A stretch of 26,028 nt of DNA. Source: Thiotrichaceae bacterium UBA4486 (lineage in GTDB: Bacteria; Pseudomonadota; Gammaproteobacteria; Eutrophobiales; Eutrophobiaceae). The position numbers were made by a program, and so were the translations under genes. The notes under the pieces are model-generated. The model had not been told where the DNA came from. It did no database searches and saw nothing but the letters and a program-made list of their open reading frames with translations. The DNA lies in NCBI GenBank assembly GCA_002389045.1, contig DGNS01000019.1:1-26028 (forward strand), written 5' to 3'. Positions 1 to 7,522 of the stretch are shown in pieces (within the stretch, counting starts at the first letter, position 1; every line of letters starts with the position of its first letter).

Positions 1-191
1 TTAAAAATGGGGGGATTACCGATCCGGTCGATACCGGCCAGGACCACCGTATCAAACTCAAGACCTTTACTGCTGTGAACCGTCAGTACGGTGACAATCT
101 CTTGGCCCGGGTCGTAAGCCGCCTTGTTTTCCTTACTGGCCATGCACAGGTTTTCGACCCCCGCCTTGTGTAGATTCACGGAGATGGATAT
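1..191 (-). pseudogene. UvrD/Rep-like helicase C-terminal fragment (runs off the left edge)
   Basis: The minus-strand frame encodes VTVLTVHSSKGLEFDTVV followed by LAGIDRIG. This is the motif V region of superfamily 1A (UvrD/Rep/RecB) helicases, where the conserved H-S-S-K-G-L-E-F stretch couples ATP and DNA binding. The frame is closed upstream by TAA at 192-194, so the Walker A and Walker B parts of a normal 600-1100-residue helicase are missing. The only likely start in frame is a GTG at 179, which has no clear ribosome binding site. The frame is still open at base 1, so the true end is outside the window. It directly adjoins the end of the truncated gene at 195-437, so a single deletion probably joined two broken genes. 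It is not a piece of the helicase at 502-2643, which has its own different motif V. The family call is firm; inactivity is inferred. Confidence 0.7.
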
Positions 192-194
192 TTA

Positions 195-437
195 TCAGGG
201 TACATCCCTAATAATTCCATTCAGGAATGCCCTGAATAAAATAATCTCTATCGAATGGAACAACTCAAACGGCGAGGATTGAAAAACATCTACAACTGAC
301 TTCGGAAACCCCTGCGCTTCTTCCCAGCAATAAACCAGAGATCTTGCGGAATAACCAGATTTCCATTGCTTATCCGGCTCCGCAAAAAACTCTTTCCATG
401 ATTCCGGGCCTTTTGATGGAATATATAATTTTGCCAT
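195..437 (-). pseudogene. Truncated DUF6946-like protein (N-terminal third only)
   Basis: An 80-residue frame begins MAKLYIPSKGPESWKEFFAE and continues with W-K-S-G-Y-S-A-R and C-W-E-E-A-Q-G-F-P. From memory this matches the N-terminus of a bacterial family of about 200 residues annotated DUF6946, whose later part I recall as nuclease-like. The match fades after about residue 66 (FHSIEIIL). The neighbouring frame then briefly reads IPEWNY before a stop, which resembles the family's usual continuation, so a small frameshift followed by a deletion is likely. The gene is AT-rich compared with the helicase upstream. A 16-codon open stretch (440-490) lies just before it, ending in TAATAATG, but I cannot support it as a gene. 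The truncation is visible; the family name is recalled and not verified. Confidence 0.55.
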
Positions 438-501
438 TATTAAATTTGAAACGATTCACGCAGATAATTTTCTTTCTCCACCTTATCCATAATCAAAATG
501 A

Positions 502-2643
502 CTAAATCTTAAGGTCATCCAGAAACTCGGAAGCCGGCTCGACGCCGGTAACGATCAAGCGATCCCGGGCGCGTGTGCAGGCCACGTAGAGCAGATGGCG
601 TTCGGTGTTATAGACCTCTTCGAGATCCGAGTCGTCCGTGACGGTTTCTATCCGTGACTGCAGGGGCAGCACCTCATCATCACAGGCCATCACCACCACA
701 GCTCGAAATTCCAGTCCCTTTGCCAGATGCATGGTACCGATGGAAACACAACCACTGGCGGTTTCCACGTGTTTATCCAGCACTTTGTATTGCAGACCGG
801 CCTGCTCGACGGCACTCCGGGCCCGCTTCAGTTCCGCTTCCGAGCGCACGAACAGCCCGATTTCATGGGGTTTCATCTCTTCATTAACCAGGCCGGCCAA
901 CCAATCGGCAATAATTCTGCCTTCCTCTTCCGGATTATCCAGAATCCGGACGGTCGGGTTCGGCCCGTTAAAGACCGAAACCGTGCCGCGTCGGTCCTCG
1001 ACGTTTCCGTCAACATCCGCCAATTCCGGGCCGAGGAGATGATCGGCCTGGCGCCGGATTTGATGGCTGGTGCGGTAATTGATGCGCAGTATATGAGAGC
1101 GTCCACGTACGTCCACGCCCAATGATTTCCAGGAAAATGGTTGTTGAAAGATACGCTGCCCCAGGTCGCCGGCAAAGAACAGGCTGTTATCACGATTTCT
1201 GCCCAACGCGGCAAGGAATCTCAGTTGAGGTACATCAATATCCTGTGCCTCATCCACAACGGCATAATCAAATGGAAGATGGCTGCTTGATTGATAATGT
1301 TCGGCCAGCCGACAGAACATGCCGGCATGGGTCAGAAGCTTTCGTGACTCCAGTTCCAGGCGTACCTGCTCGAATATGCTCCAGAGTACCTTGCGACGTT
1401 CTTCCGGCAGCCGGGTCTTGCGCCCCAGCCGGACCACATCCCGGTAGGCCTCCCAAGTAATCAATTGCCAGGCATCGACTACCTGCTCCCATTCACTCAA
1501 CAGGAAATGTGAACTGAATTTGTTGGATTCGATTTTACCGGCCGCTTCCTCCAGGATTTCACGCAATGTTTCCCTGCTGACAAGACTGAATCGACCGAAA
1601 TTAGCCCGATACAGTCGCTCGCCGAGAGAATTCATACCATAAATTTCCAGACGCTCTCCCAGGCGTGGTTCTTCTCCAATGAGAGATATCAATTTATTTC
1701 GCAGTGCATTGGCCAACGGATCAGAAAACGTCGCCAATAAGACTCGGGTATCGGGATTAGAACGGACCAGAAACACTGCCCGGTGCAATGCAACAACGGT
1801 CTTACCCGTCCCGGCTGATCCCGCCACACGCGCTGGGCCCTTATAGTCCCTTTCAACCAGTTCCCGCTGGGCGGGATGCAGAAATACCGTCCACTTTTCC
1901 CAGGGATAATCCAGGGCCCGGGCCAGTTCGTCCCCGTCGCGCATGACCCGGAAACGGCGCTGGGCGTCGGGATGGGCAAAAGGATCGGCCATCTCCGCAG
2001 CCGCATGGGCAATCTGCGGCTTGACACCAGTGGCCAGATCCAGCACGGCCTCGGCGGCTTCCGCCGGCAGGTGATCGGCGATCTCCAGAATGGAATCCTC
2101 GTTGGCCTGACTGACATCCCTGAGCCATTCCTCCGGTACGCCATACTTCAAAAGTTCGTCATCGCTAATATCGGCAAAGACGGGTTTTTTGTCAGCGGCC
2201 TGCTCTTCCACTTCCACGTATTTGCGTACCGGGATTTCCTCCACCCGCTCCCGGATTTCCACCAGTTGTGCCGCGCCGGTTCGGGGATGCGTTTCCAGCT
2301 TGCGCCGTTCGGCCCAGTGATAAGCGTCATCGTGATGATCCACGTAGCACAACAACAGGCTGGACTCCGTCCTGTGGACAATGAGGCGGATATCCCGGGT
2401 CACGCGAACCGACCAGAAATGCTTGTCCCGAGCCTTGTCGAGTTTGTGAAACTGCATGCCCGGATTGGCCGGATTCATCTGCAGATCAAAGGCCGTGGTT
2501 TTCACGGCCTTCTGCTCATCATTGGTCAGCCGGGCAAGGCTGTCGGTGAAAGTGTCGGCGATGCGGAATTCCATGATGTTCGGCTGACTGAAACCTGATG
2601 CTTGATTAGCAGTTCCCTGAACTGCCCTTGAGTGTTCCCGCAT
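502..2643 (-). CDS. UvrD-like helicase with N-terminal RelE-like domain
   Basis: The 713-residue protein has two parts. Residues 24-115 (MEFRIADTFTDSLARL onward, with KLDKARDKHFWSVRV and DIRLIVHR) look like the RelE/ParE toxin fold. After an acidic linker (about 120-230) comes a superfamily 1A helicase core: Walker A GSAGTGKT at 275-282, Walker B VDEAQD at 463-468, motif IV INYRTSHQIRR at 521-531, motif V TMHLAKGLEF at 637-646 and motif VI LLYVACTRARDR at 684-695. The expected roles are ATP-driven DNA translocation plus an RNA- or ribosome-directed or regulatory N-terminus; both are inferred. ATG at 2643 immediately follows the fic stop (TGAATG), with GGAG 9 bases upstream, so translation is coupled to fic. 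A second possible start is Met24 at 2574. The architecture recurs in bacteria, but I know of no characterised function. RelE catalytic residues could not be assigned, so the domain may be non-toxic. Confidence 0.85.
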   Translation of the reverse strand: MREHSRAVQGTANQASGFSQPNIMEFRIADTFTDSLARLTNDEQKAVKTTAFDLQMNPANPGMQFHKLDKARDKHFWSVRVTRDIRLIVHRTESSLLLCYVDHHDDAYHWAERRKLETHPRTGAAQLVEIRERVEEIPVRKYVEVEEQAADKKPVFADISDDELLKYGVPEEWLRDVSQANEDSILEIADHLPAEAAEAVLDLATGVKPQIAHAAAEMADPFAHPDAQRRFRVMRDGDELARALDYPWEKWTVFLHPAQRELVERDYKGPARVAGSAGTGKTVVALHRAVFLVRSNPDTRVLLATFSDPLANALRNKLISLIGEEPRLGERLEIYGMNSLGERLYRANFGRFSLVSRETLREILEEAAGKIESNKFSSHFLLSEWEQVVDAWQLITWEAYRDVVRLGRKTRLPEERRKVLWSIFEQVRLELESRKLLTHAGMFCRLAEHYQSSSHLPFDYAVVDEAQDIDVPQLRFLAALGRNRDNSLFFAGDLGQRIFQQPFSWKSLGVDVRGRSHILRINYRTSHQIRRQADHLLGPELADVDGNVEDRRGTVSVFNGPNPTVRILDNPEEEGRIIADWLAGLVNEEMKPHEIGLFVRSEAELKRARSAVEQAGLQYKVLDKHVETASGCVSIGTMHLAKGLEFRAVVVMACDDEVLPLQSRIETVTDDSDLEEVYNTERHLLYVACTRARDRLIVTGVEPASEFLDDLKI

Positions 2644-3807
2644 TCATAACGGCTCCGCGCCCTCGTTCAACACATCCAGATACTTCCCATAAGCATAGAC
2701 ACGGCCGCGGCGGCGCCCGGTGATCTCGCGAACGATGCCGAGTTTCTGCAGTGCTTCCACCGCCCGCGCAGCGGTGGGATAGGCGATCCCGGCACGGTCG
2801 GCCAGATCGTTGACGGTCGCCACCGGGCGTGCGCGCAGGGCGTCGAACACGCGCAAGGTGTTCGCGGCGGCACGGCCGAGCGTGCGGACCTGTTCGGCAT
2901 CATCCTGAAACAGATCCAGCAGCCGGTGCGCTGTTTCCACCGCGCCTCCCGCGGTTTCCAGCACGCCTTCGAGGAAAAAGTCGAGCCAGGCTTCCCAGTC
3001 GCCGTCGCCGCGCACGGCGTCAAGCAGCCGATAGTATTCGGATCGGTTACGCTTGAAATAAAGACTCAGGTACAGCAGCGGCTGGCGCAACACGTTATCG
3101 TTGTGCAGCAACAGCGCAATGAGCAGACGTCCGACGCGGCCGTTCCCGTCCAGGAAGGGATGGATGGTCTCGAACTGCACGTGCGCCAATGCCGCCCTGA
3201 CCAGCGTGCCTTGATCGGTACCACCTTCATTCAGATAGCGTTCGAGCGCGGCCATGCAGGGCTCCACCTGTTGCGGCGGCGGCGGAACGTACTGGGCGTT
3301 GCCGGGACGCGTACCGCCAAGCCAGTTCTGGCTGCGGCGAAACTCCCCGGGTAGCTTGTCGGCCCCGCGGCCATGGGCCAGAAGTCGGGCATGGATCTCG
3401 CGTAACAGACGGTTGCTGAGCGGGAAATCTTCGCGCAGGCGGCTTAAGCCGTGCTCAAGCGCGGCGACGTAATTCGAGACCTCGACCACGTCATCTACGG
3501 GAACGCCGGGCGCCTCGTCCAGTTCGAACAACAGCAGGTCGGAAAGTGAGGACTGGGTGCCCTCGATCTGGCTGGAAAGCACCGCCTCCCGGCGTACGTA
3601 GGCATAGAGAAACAGATCGGGTTCGGGCAGCAGCGCGGTGATGGCGTCCAGCCGGCCGCAGGCGATCAGGGCCTGCTCATGGAGCTGCCGTCGCCGGCCG
3701 GTCAGATCCGGCGCCGGATCCGGCGGCAGGGGCGCCGGCACAAAGGCGCGTACCTGTTCGCCGCTGGTAGTAGTAGTCTCGTAGCTGCCGGTCGGGCCGC
3801 GTTTCAC
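2644..3807 (-). CDS. Fic family protein AMP-transferase with C-terminal winged helix
   Basis: The 387-residue protein carries the Fic active-site motif HPFLDGNGRVGR at residues 216-227, whose His is catalytic for transferring AMP from ATP to a target hydroxyl. The Fic_N region holds SSQIEG at 78-83, matching the class II inhibitory motif (S/T)xxxE(G/N), which blocks ATP positioning, so the enzyme is probably kept inactive in cis. Residues from about 320 (ARPVATVNDLADRAGIAYPT onward) form a winged helix-turn-helix suited to DNA binding. The start is GTG at 3807 with AGGGA 7 bases upstream. The gene heads a two-gene unit with the RelE-helicase, which starts on the base after its stop. The inverted repeat at 3831-3855 makes autoregulation likely. 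The Fic assignment is certain; target and regulation are inferred. Confidence 0.93.
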   Translation of the reverse strand: MKRGPTGSYETTTTSGEQVRAFVPAPLPPDPAPDLTGRRRQLHEQALIACGRLDAITALLPEPDLFLYAYVRREAVLSSQIEGTQSSLSDLLLFELDEAPGVPVDDVVEVSNYVAALEHGLSRLREDFPLSNRLLREIHARLLAHGRGADKLPGEFRRSQNWLGGTRPGNAQYVPPPPQQVEPCMAALERYLNEGGTDQGTLVRAALAHVQFETIHPFLDGNGRVGRLLIALLLHNDNVLRQPLLYLSLYFKRNRSEYYRLLDAVRGDGDWEAWLDFFLEGVLETAGGAVETAHRLLDLFQDDAEQVRTLGRAAANTLRVFDALRARPVATVNDLADRAGIAYPTAARAVEALQKLGIVREITGRRRGRVYAYGKYLDVLNEGAEPL

Positions 3808-3830
3808 GGGTTTTCCCTGTTCTCACAAGT

Positions 3831-3879
3831 GTTAATAAGGCGGACCATTATTAACACAAACCGGGCTTAATGTTAATAA
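3831..3879 (-). promoter_or_regulatory. fic promoter with embedded operator half-sites
   Basis: GTTAATAA at 3831-3838 and TTATTAAC at 3848-3855 form a perfect 8-bp inverted repeat with a 9-bp spacer. A third GTTAATAA lies at 3872-3879. Read on the minus strand, the third half-site contains a -35-like TTAACA (3871-3876). After 18 bp comes a -10-like AATAAT (3847-3852) inside the palindrome. Both promoter elements therefore lie within copies of the same half-site, the arrangement expected for autorepression, most simply by the winged helix of the Fic protein whose GTG is 23 bp downstream. The repeats are seen directly; the regulator is inferred. Confidence 0.65.
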
Positions 3880-4198
3880 TGAAACCGATGCGACGACACA
3901 ATGAGGGGCTGTCTGCGCTGCCCCTAGGCCCTGTATGAGCCTGCCCAGACAGCCCCACAGGCCTCAAACCCTGTGGGAACTGCCGTTAGCCGATTTCAAT
4001 CTTTGCGTAAATTCGGAATGCGTATGAAAAGTGAGGATCAGGTAGTCTCCATGGCTCGGGCCACGACGATATACAGCGACATTGCTTTTTCCTCGGCGGG
4101 ATAGTTCACCAGCATATGAGAGCAATGAAGATTGATTCTTATTTGTTACAGACCTGCTAGATTGAACTATTTCAAATAGATAATGTGTCGATTTTATA
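3880..4198. other. Gene-free stretch with palindromes between the Dam gene and the fic promoter
   Basis: No convincing gene is seen here. Two perfect inverted repeats stand out. GGGGCTGTCTG (3905-3915) pairs with CAGACAGCCCC (3946-3956). CCCACAGG (3954-3961) pairs with CCTGTGGG (3970-3977) across an 8-base loop. Neither is followed by a T-run on either strand, so they are not classical terminators; they could be the edge of a lost mobile element or a REP-like palindrome. A 25-codon open stretch on the minus strand (4038-4115) has no homology I recognise and no good ribosome binding site. The half next to the methylase gene becomes AT-rich. Confidence 0.5.
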
Positions 4199-5056
4199 TT
4201 ACCAATTTATCGATAAAGAAGACTGTTCACTAGGTAGACGAGTCCATTTCGGTGCTATTAATAGTTCATTCCCTTGTCTTCTATCTGATGCGACATATCG
4301 AAGCTTGAAAGGCTTAACCATCGCCCAGTCTTGGTAAAGCTGACGGATTTCAGGACAATCATCATAAGTTAGAATCCACGCTGATTTCTTCATAGACTTT
4401 AGTTTTTTTGAAAGTGCCACATGATAAGATTCATTTAATGAATTTAAGTAGAGCGTTTTTCCCTTATTATAATAAGGCGGATCAATAAAAAAATGTGTAG
4501 AATTCTTATTTAATCCATCTATAAATTCGATACCATCTTGTCCAGATACTTCGATTCGACTCCGATATTCAGCCACCCTCTCACAACGTCTTAGAAGATC
4601 ATTTTTATTAAATCGCGCATCGATTTTCCATTCTCCATCTTGTCTGAAGCCACCGATAGGGCCGGCATTCATAATGATGCCTGAACGATTGCAACGGTTA
4701 AGATAGAACGCAGAAAATCCTAATCTAAGTCTGGATACATTCCTGTATAATGAATACACTTGTTTTTGTCGTTTCCATTCCTCTATAGTAATACTAGCTT
4801 CATGCAATAATTCCAAGAATTTTTTCGGGCGGTTAGTGAGGGTCCACCATAAGCTATATATGGCCGGATCTGCATCGTTAATGAATATTTTATTTGTTTC
4901 TTCTCGATATAATAGTTGTAGTGATGCACCTGCTCCTCCAGCAAACGGTTCCGCAAGAGCATGGCCGCCCAAATTATTTAGCTTTCTAATATCTGCGAGT
5001 AATTTCGCCATAGAAGACTTGCCACCTGGATATCGTAAGGGACTTGCTTCATGCAT
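4199..5056 (-). CDS. D12-class DNA adenine-N6 methyltransferase (Dam family)
   Basis: The 285-residue protein transfers methyl from S-adenosylmethionine to adenine N6 in a short DNA site. It has the D12-class signature SPLRYPGGKSS near the N-terminus, the cofactor-binding EPFAGGAGASL at about 36-46, NRCNRSGI at about 120-127, and the catalytic DPPYYNKGKT from about 192. Length is typical for Dam/DpnM-type enzymes. I chose ATG at 5056, 4 bases after the ParB gene stop and just before the conserved motif; a TTG at 5083 would add nine residues and overlap that gene. It is the last gene of the packed run from 13367 and is about 30-40% GC, unlike flanking DNA. No cognate restriction enzyme sits next to it, so it may be a solitary methylase, a partner of the ParB protein, or an accessory specificity for the Res/Mod system. 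The recognition site cannot be read from sequence. Confidence 0.9.
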   Translation of the reverse strand: MHEASPLRYPGGKSSMAKLLADIRKLNNLGGHALAEPFAGGAGASLQLLYREETNKIFINDADPAIYSLWWTLTNRPKKFLELLHEASITIEEWKRQKQVYSLYRNVSRLRLGFSAFYLNRCNRSGIIMNAGPIGGFRQDGEWKIDARFNKNDLLRRCERVAEYRSRIEVSGQDGIEFIDGLNKNSTHFFIDPPYYNKGKTLYLNSLNESYHVALSKKLKSMKKSAWILTYDDCPEIRQLYQDWAMVKPFKLRYVASDRRQGNELLIAPKWTRLPSEQSSLSINW

Positions 5057-5060
5057 ATAA

Positions 5061-6500
5061 TTAGCTCTCAGGATCACTCTCAAGCATCAGGCGAAATAGT
5101 GGTTCTGTCCTTATCCAAAACTGGTAAATATCTCTTTCCCCAGGAATATCTGACGGGTTGTGAACAAAAGAATGAAGATCATTTAAAGTAAATGGTGCTG
5201 CTGGATCATAGCGAATTGCTTTTTCCACTTTTGCGGCTTCTGAATTTGATAGCTTATTTTTTGCAATTCGTTTTAATGTTGGAAATAGATCTCTTAATGT
5301 TGGAACACCATGTCTGAGTTTATTTTTCTTTCTTAATTCATCCACCACTCTATCCAAATCTCCAGTTCTTTTTAGATAATCGTGCACGGAGAGTTCAAAG
5401 AATACACGGAGGAGAACAGCACCAGCGTTTGGATAATCTTTTCTCTTAATTTTGATTAACTCTCTACGAATATCAACCAATCGATCTGTGCCATATCTGA
5501 CTTTCAAGCTGCTAGGTATAACTGTGCTAAATTCACTTTTCGATTTTTTCTTATTTACTTTCTCCTCTTTTGGATAATATTCTATTTTCTTTTCTTTAAT
5601 CACATCAGAAGGAACGAATCTGCCCCGTTTTTTCTTCGGCTTCTCCTCCGAGCTCCATTTTTTAAAATAATTATTTATATCTTCATTAGTATTAAGCGTT
5701 CTTGAAGATTCTTTGCCTAATGCCAGATCAGTTACTAATTTACTGAATCCTTTTAAGAATTCTTTTTTAGTAGTTGAGCCTACAATTCCATAATCTGGAT
5801 CTGGTTGCACGAACAGATTCTTGCGACCTTCAGAGGAATCAAAAACACGCTTTATTGTAGTAAACAACTGTGCTTTAGGGCTTTCTACTTTTGCTTTAAC
5901 CTCATCAGTCAGATCAATACTCCGTGCCATATCAGTAATAGCTCTAGTTAGTCTGGCATCCTGTATATCAGCTAGGGTAAATCCGAGCTCATCGCGTAAA
6001 TCGTCATTACTGTACCCTTCTTCGAGTTTTTCAAGTATAAAACTTGCTCTATTCTCTGGCCTCCAAGCTAATACTGGTGTCCCTAAATGGCGTCCTGCAA
6101 TCTGTTTGTCGGTAGATTTTCTATCAGGTGCTATTGTTACTGGCACTCTAACAATGCTGTTTATATCAGCTATCTTCCGAGACAATCGTTCAATTTTTCC
6201 GCGATTATTACCTTCAATTAAAGCTGGTTCCCGTAATGCCTTAAGTGCTGCTAATCTACGATTACCTTCAACAACAATGTGCTGGCCATCTTCTACTATC
6301 GCAAGTAAAGGTTCATTAACGAAATATCCTCGGAATACTATGCTTTGTGCAATCTCAAGCGCTTTATCATGATCAAAGAGATGTTGAATTATATCTCTAG
6401 GTGCATGCCCTCTGACATCCTGACCCAGTCTTGGATTTTTAGCATCCAAATGAAGCTTGGCTACTAATAGCCTCTTAGTAGGCCATAATGTTGAAACCAT
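5061..6500 (-). CDS. ParB N-terminal (Srx-like) domain protein
   Basis: The 479-residue protein has a ParB/sulfiredoxin-like fold near the N-terminus: a beta segment around LLAIVEDGQHIVV followed by EGNRRLAAL at 78-86, the motif that binds nucleotide and, in ParB, CTP. The middle (about 285-330) is very lysine-rich, with several short K/E-rich runs, and probably disordered or DNA-binding. The C-terminal region includes LNDLHSFVHNP and PGERDIYQFW, which I have seen in other ParB-domain proteins of defence islands but cannot name. It lacks the usual HTH spacing of chromosome-partition ParB and has no ParA neighbour, so a role in partition is unlikely. It ends 4 bases before the adenine methylase, suggesting the two act together. 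GGGGGT lies 7 bases before the ATG. The gene is AT-rich. Specific function is unknown. Confidence 0.75.
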   Translation of the reverse strand: MVSTLWPTKRLLVAKLHLDAKNPRLGQDVRGHAPRDIIQHLFDHDKALEIAQSIVFRGYFVNEPLLAIVEDGQHIVVEGNRRLAALKALREPALIEGNNRGKIERLSRKIADINSIVRVPVTIAPDRKSTDKQIAGRHLGTPVLAWRPENRASFILEKLEEGYSNDDLRDELGFTLADIQDARLTRAITDMARSIDLTDEVKAKVESPKAQLFTTIKRVFDSSEGRKNLFVQPDPDYGIVGSTTKKEFLKGFSKLVTDLALGKESSRTLNTNEDINNYFKKWSSEEKPKKKRGRFVPSDVIKEKKIEYYPKEEKVNKKKSKSEFSTVIPSSLKVRYGTDRLVDIRRELIKIKRKDYPNAGAVLLRVFFELSVHDYLKRTGDLDRVVDELRKKNKLRHGVPTLRDLFPTLKRIAKNKLSNSEAAKVEKAIRYDPAAPFTLNDLHSFVHNPSDIPGERDIYQFWIRTEPLFRLMLESDPES

Positions 6501-6534
6501 TTTCTTTACCCCCGTAACCTACTACATTTTCTAT

Positions 6535-7146
6535 TTAATCATTTGGGAAATAAAAATCCCAGCAAGCTATATAGTCAACCAATGTCCTTATAAGACACGC
6601 TACAAGAACAGAAAATGACATCTTTGTAGCATCTACATCAGATTGGAATGTTATATTTAGAATAATGAGCATTACAGCTGATAAAAGAACGAATATAAAA
6701 TTGATTAACGCCCATTTTCCCTCTGCCCCACCGGGTCCTTGAGTAGAGGCCCCAAAATAAACAAAAGCTCCCCAAATGACATCTATAGCAATCAATCCAA
6801 GCAATATCCACGCAAACTCACTTGGTTTATCTAACAAGAGCGCCAGTACAACAAAAACCATTCCATGAGCTATTAGGAGCAGTATATCTACTATCAATGC
6901 TCCATTACGGATTTGAGGATTTGGATTTTCAAGATATGCGTCATCTAAATGACGAAGTGCTCCATGATAAAATGGAACTAAGGTTATAATAAATGCAAAA
7001 AATAAAAGATATTCAGACAATGGTATTGCTTGTATTCCACTTTCTCTATTAACCATCTGAACTGCGGAAAGAGAAATGGCCACACCAATAATCACAGTAT
7101 AAAGATTCGACAAGCTTCTAACTGAATTTGTCCGCCGGTTGCTCAT
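6535..7146 (-). CDS. Six-TM membrane protein overlapping the DUF1937-like gene
   Basis: I do not recognise this 203-residue protein. Hydrophobic stretches at about 15-33, 44-62, 83-105, 110-131, 145-166 and 177-195 predict six membrane helices with short loops. There is no signal peptide cleavage site and no soluble domain. Charged or polar motifs near membrane edges include FYHGALRHLDD (59-69) and IRTLVDYIACWDF near the C-terminus, which could line a pore or sense a ligand. Its ATG overlaps the stop of the DUF1937-like gene by four bases (ATGA), with GGTG 7 bases upstream, so the two are translationally coupled and probably function together. One testable guess is a membrane effector responding to a nucleotide product or substrate of that enzyme; nothing in the sequence proves it. 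The gene is AT-rich like its neighbours. Confidence 0.75.
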   Translation of the reverse strand: MSNRRTNSVRSLSNLYTVIIGVAISLSAVQMVNRESGIQAIPLSEYLLFFAFIITLVPFYHGALRHLDDAYLENPNPQIRNGALIVDILLLIAHGMVFVVLALLLDKPSEFAWILLGLIAIDVIWGAFVYFGASTQGPGGAEGKWALINFIFVLLSAVMLIILNITFQSDVDATKMSFSVLVACLIRTLVDYIACWDFYFPND

Positions 7147-7520
7147 TGTTGTTCACCATCGACCCATTTATATAATTCATCGACTGAATAAAAAACCGGA
7201 CGCCCTAACTGCTGAAATGTATCTACTTCGGCATCAGCGCCAGTTGATTCACTCTCATAATAATCAGCCGATGTTATTTCCGCATCTAACCGGAGGCAAG
7301 CATCATAAAGATGGAGCAGAGATTGATCGTACTCGATCCAGTCAGTATATGGTCTAGGAAATACAGTATGTTGAAAATGGCTCCATAAAGGAGCAATAGG
7401 TATTACCTTACCATCGCCTAATAACTTATCGAATATTTTGCATTGGAAGTGTGTATTCATAGCTACATCACCTCCTGTATAAGGTGAAGCAATATAAACA
7501 ATTGGTTTTCTTGGTTTCAT
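7143..7520 (-). CDS. DUF1937/nucleoside 2-deoxyribosyltransferase-like protein
   Basis: This 125-residue protein has the layout of the nucleoside deoxyribosyltransferase-like superfamily (DUF1937/DUF4406). It shows an N-terminal strand and loop IVYIASPYTGGD (7-18), a middle IPIAPLWSHF, then YTDWIEYDQSLL, and a C-terminal STGADAEVDTFQQLGRPVFY (92-111). In this fold the acidic residue after the S/G-x-x-x-E element (here E98) is the usual catalytic position, attacking the sugar of a nucleoside or nucleotide. Activity on free nucleotides is therefore possible but unproven. ATG at 7520 follows the mod stop by two bases, with AGGG about 7 bases upstream formed by the end of mod. The stop overlaps the membrane-protein ATG. 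Superfamily placement is good; substrate unknown. Confidence 0.75.
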   Translation of the reverse strand: MKPRKPIVYIASPYTGGDVAMNTHFQCKIFDKLLGDGKVIPIAPLWSHFQHTVFPRPYTDWIEYDQSLLHLYDACLRLDAEITSADYYESESTGADAEVDTFQQLGRPVFYSVDELYKWVDGEQQ

Positions 7521-7522
7521 AT

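Noticed and set aside
5057..5083. TTG start at 5083 for the adenine methylase
   Set aside because: It adds nine non-conserved residues overlapping the ParB gene, whereas ATG at 5056 lies just ahead of the conserved SPLRYPGGK motif.
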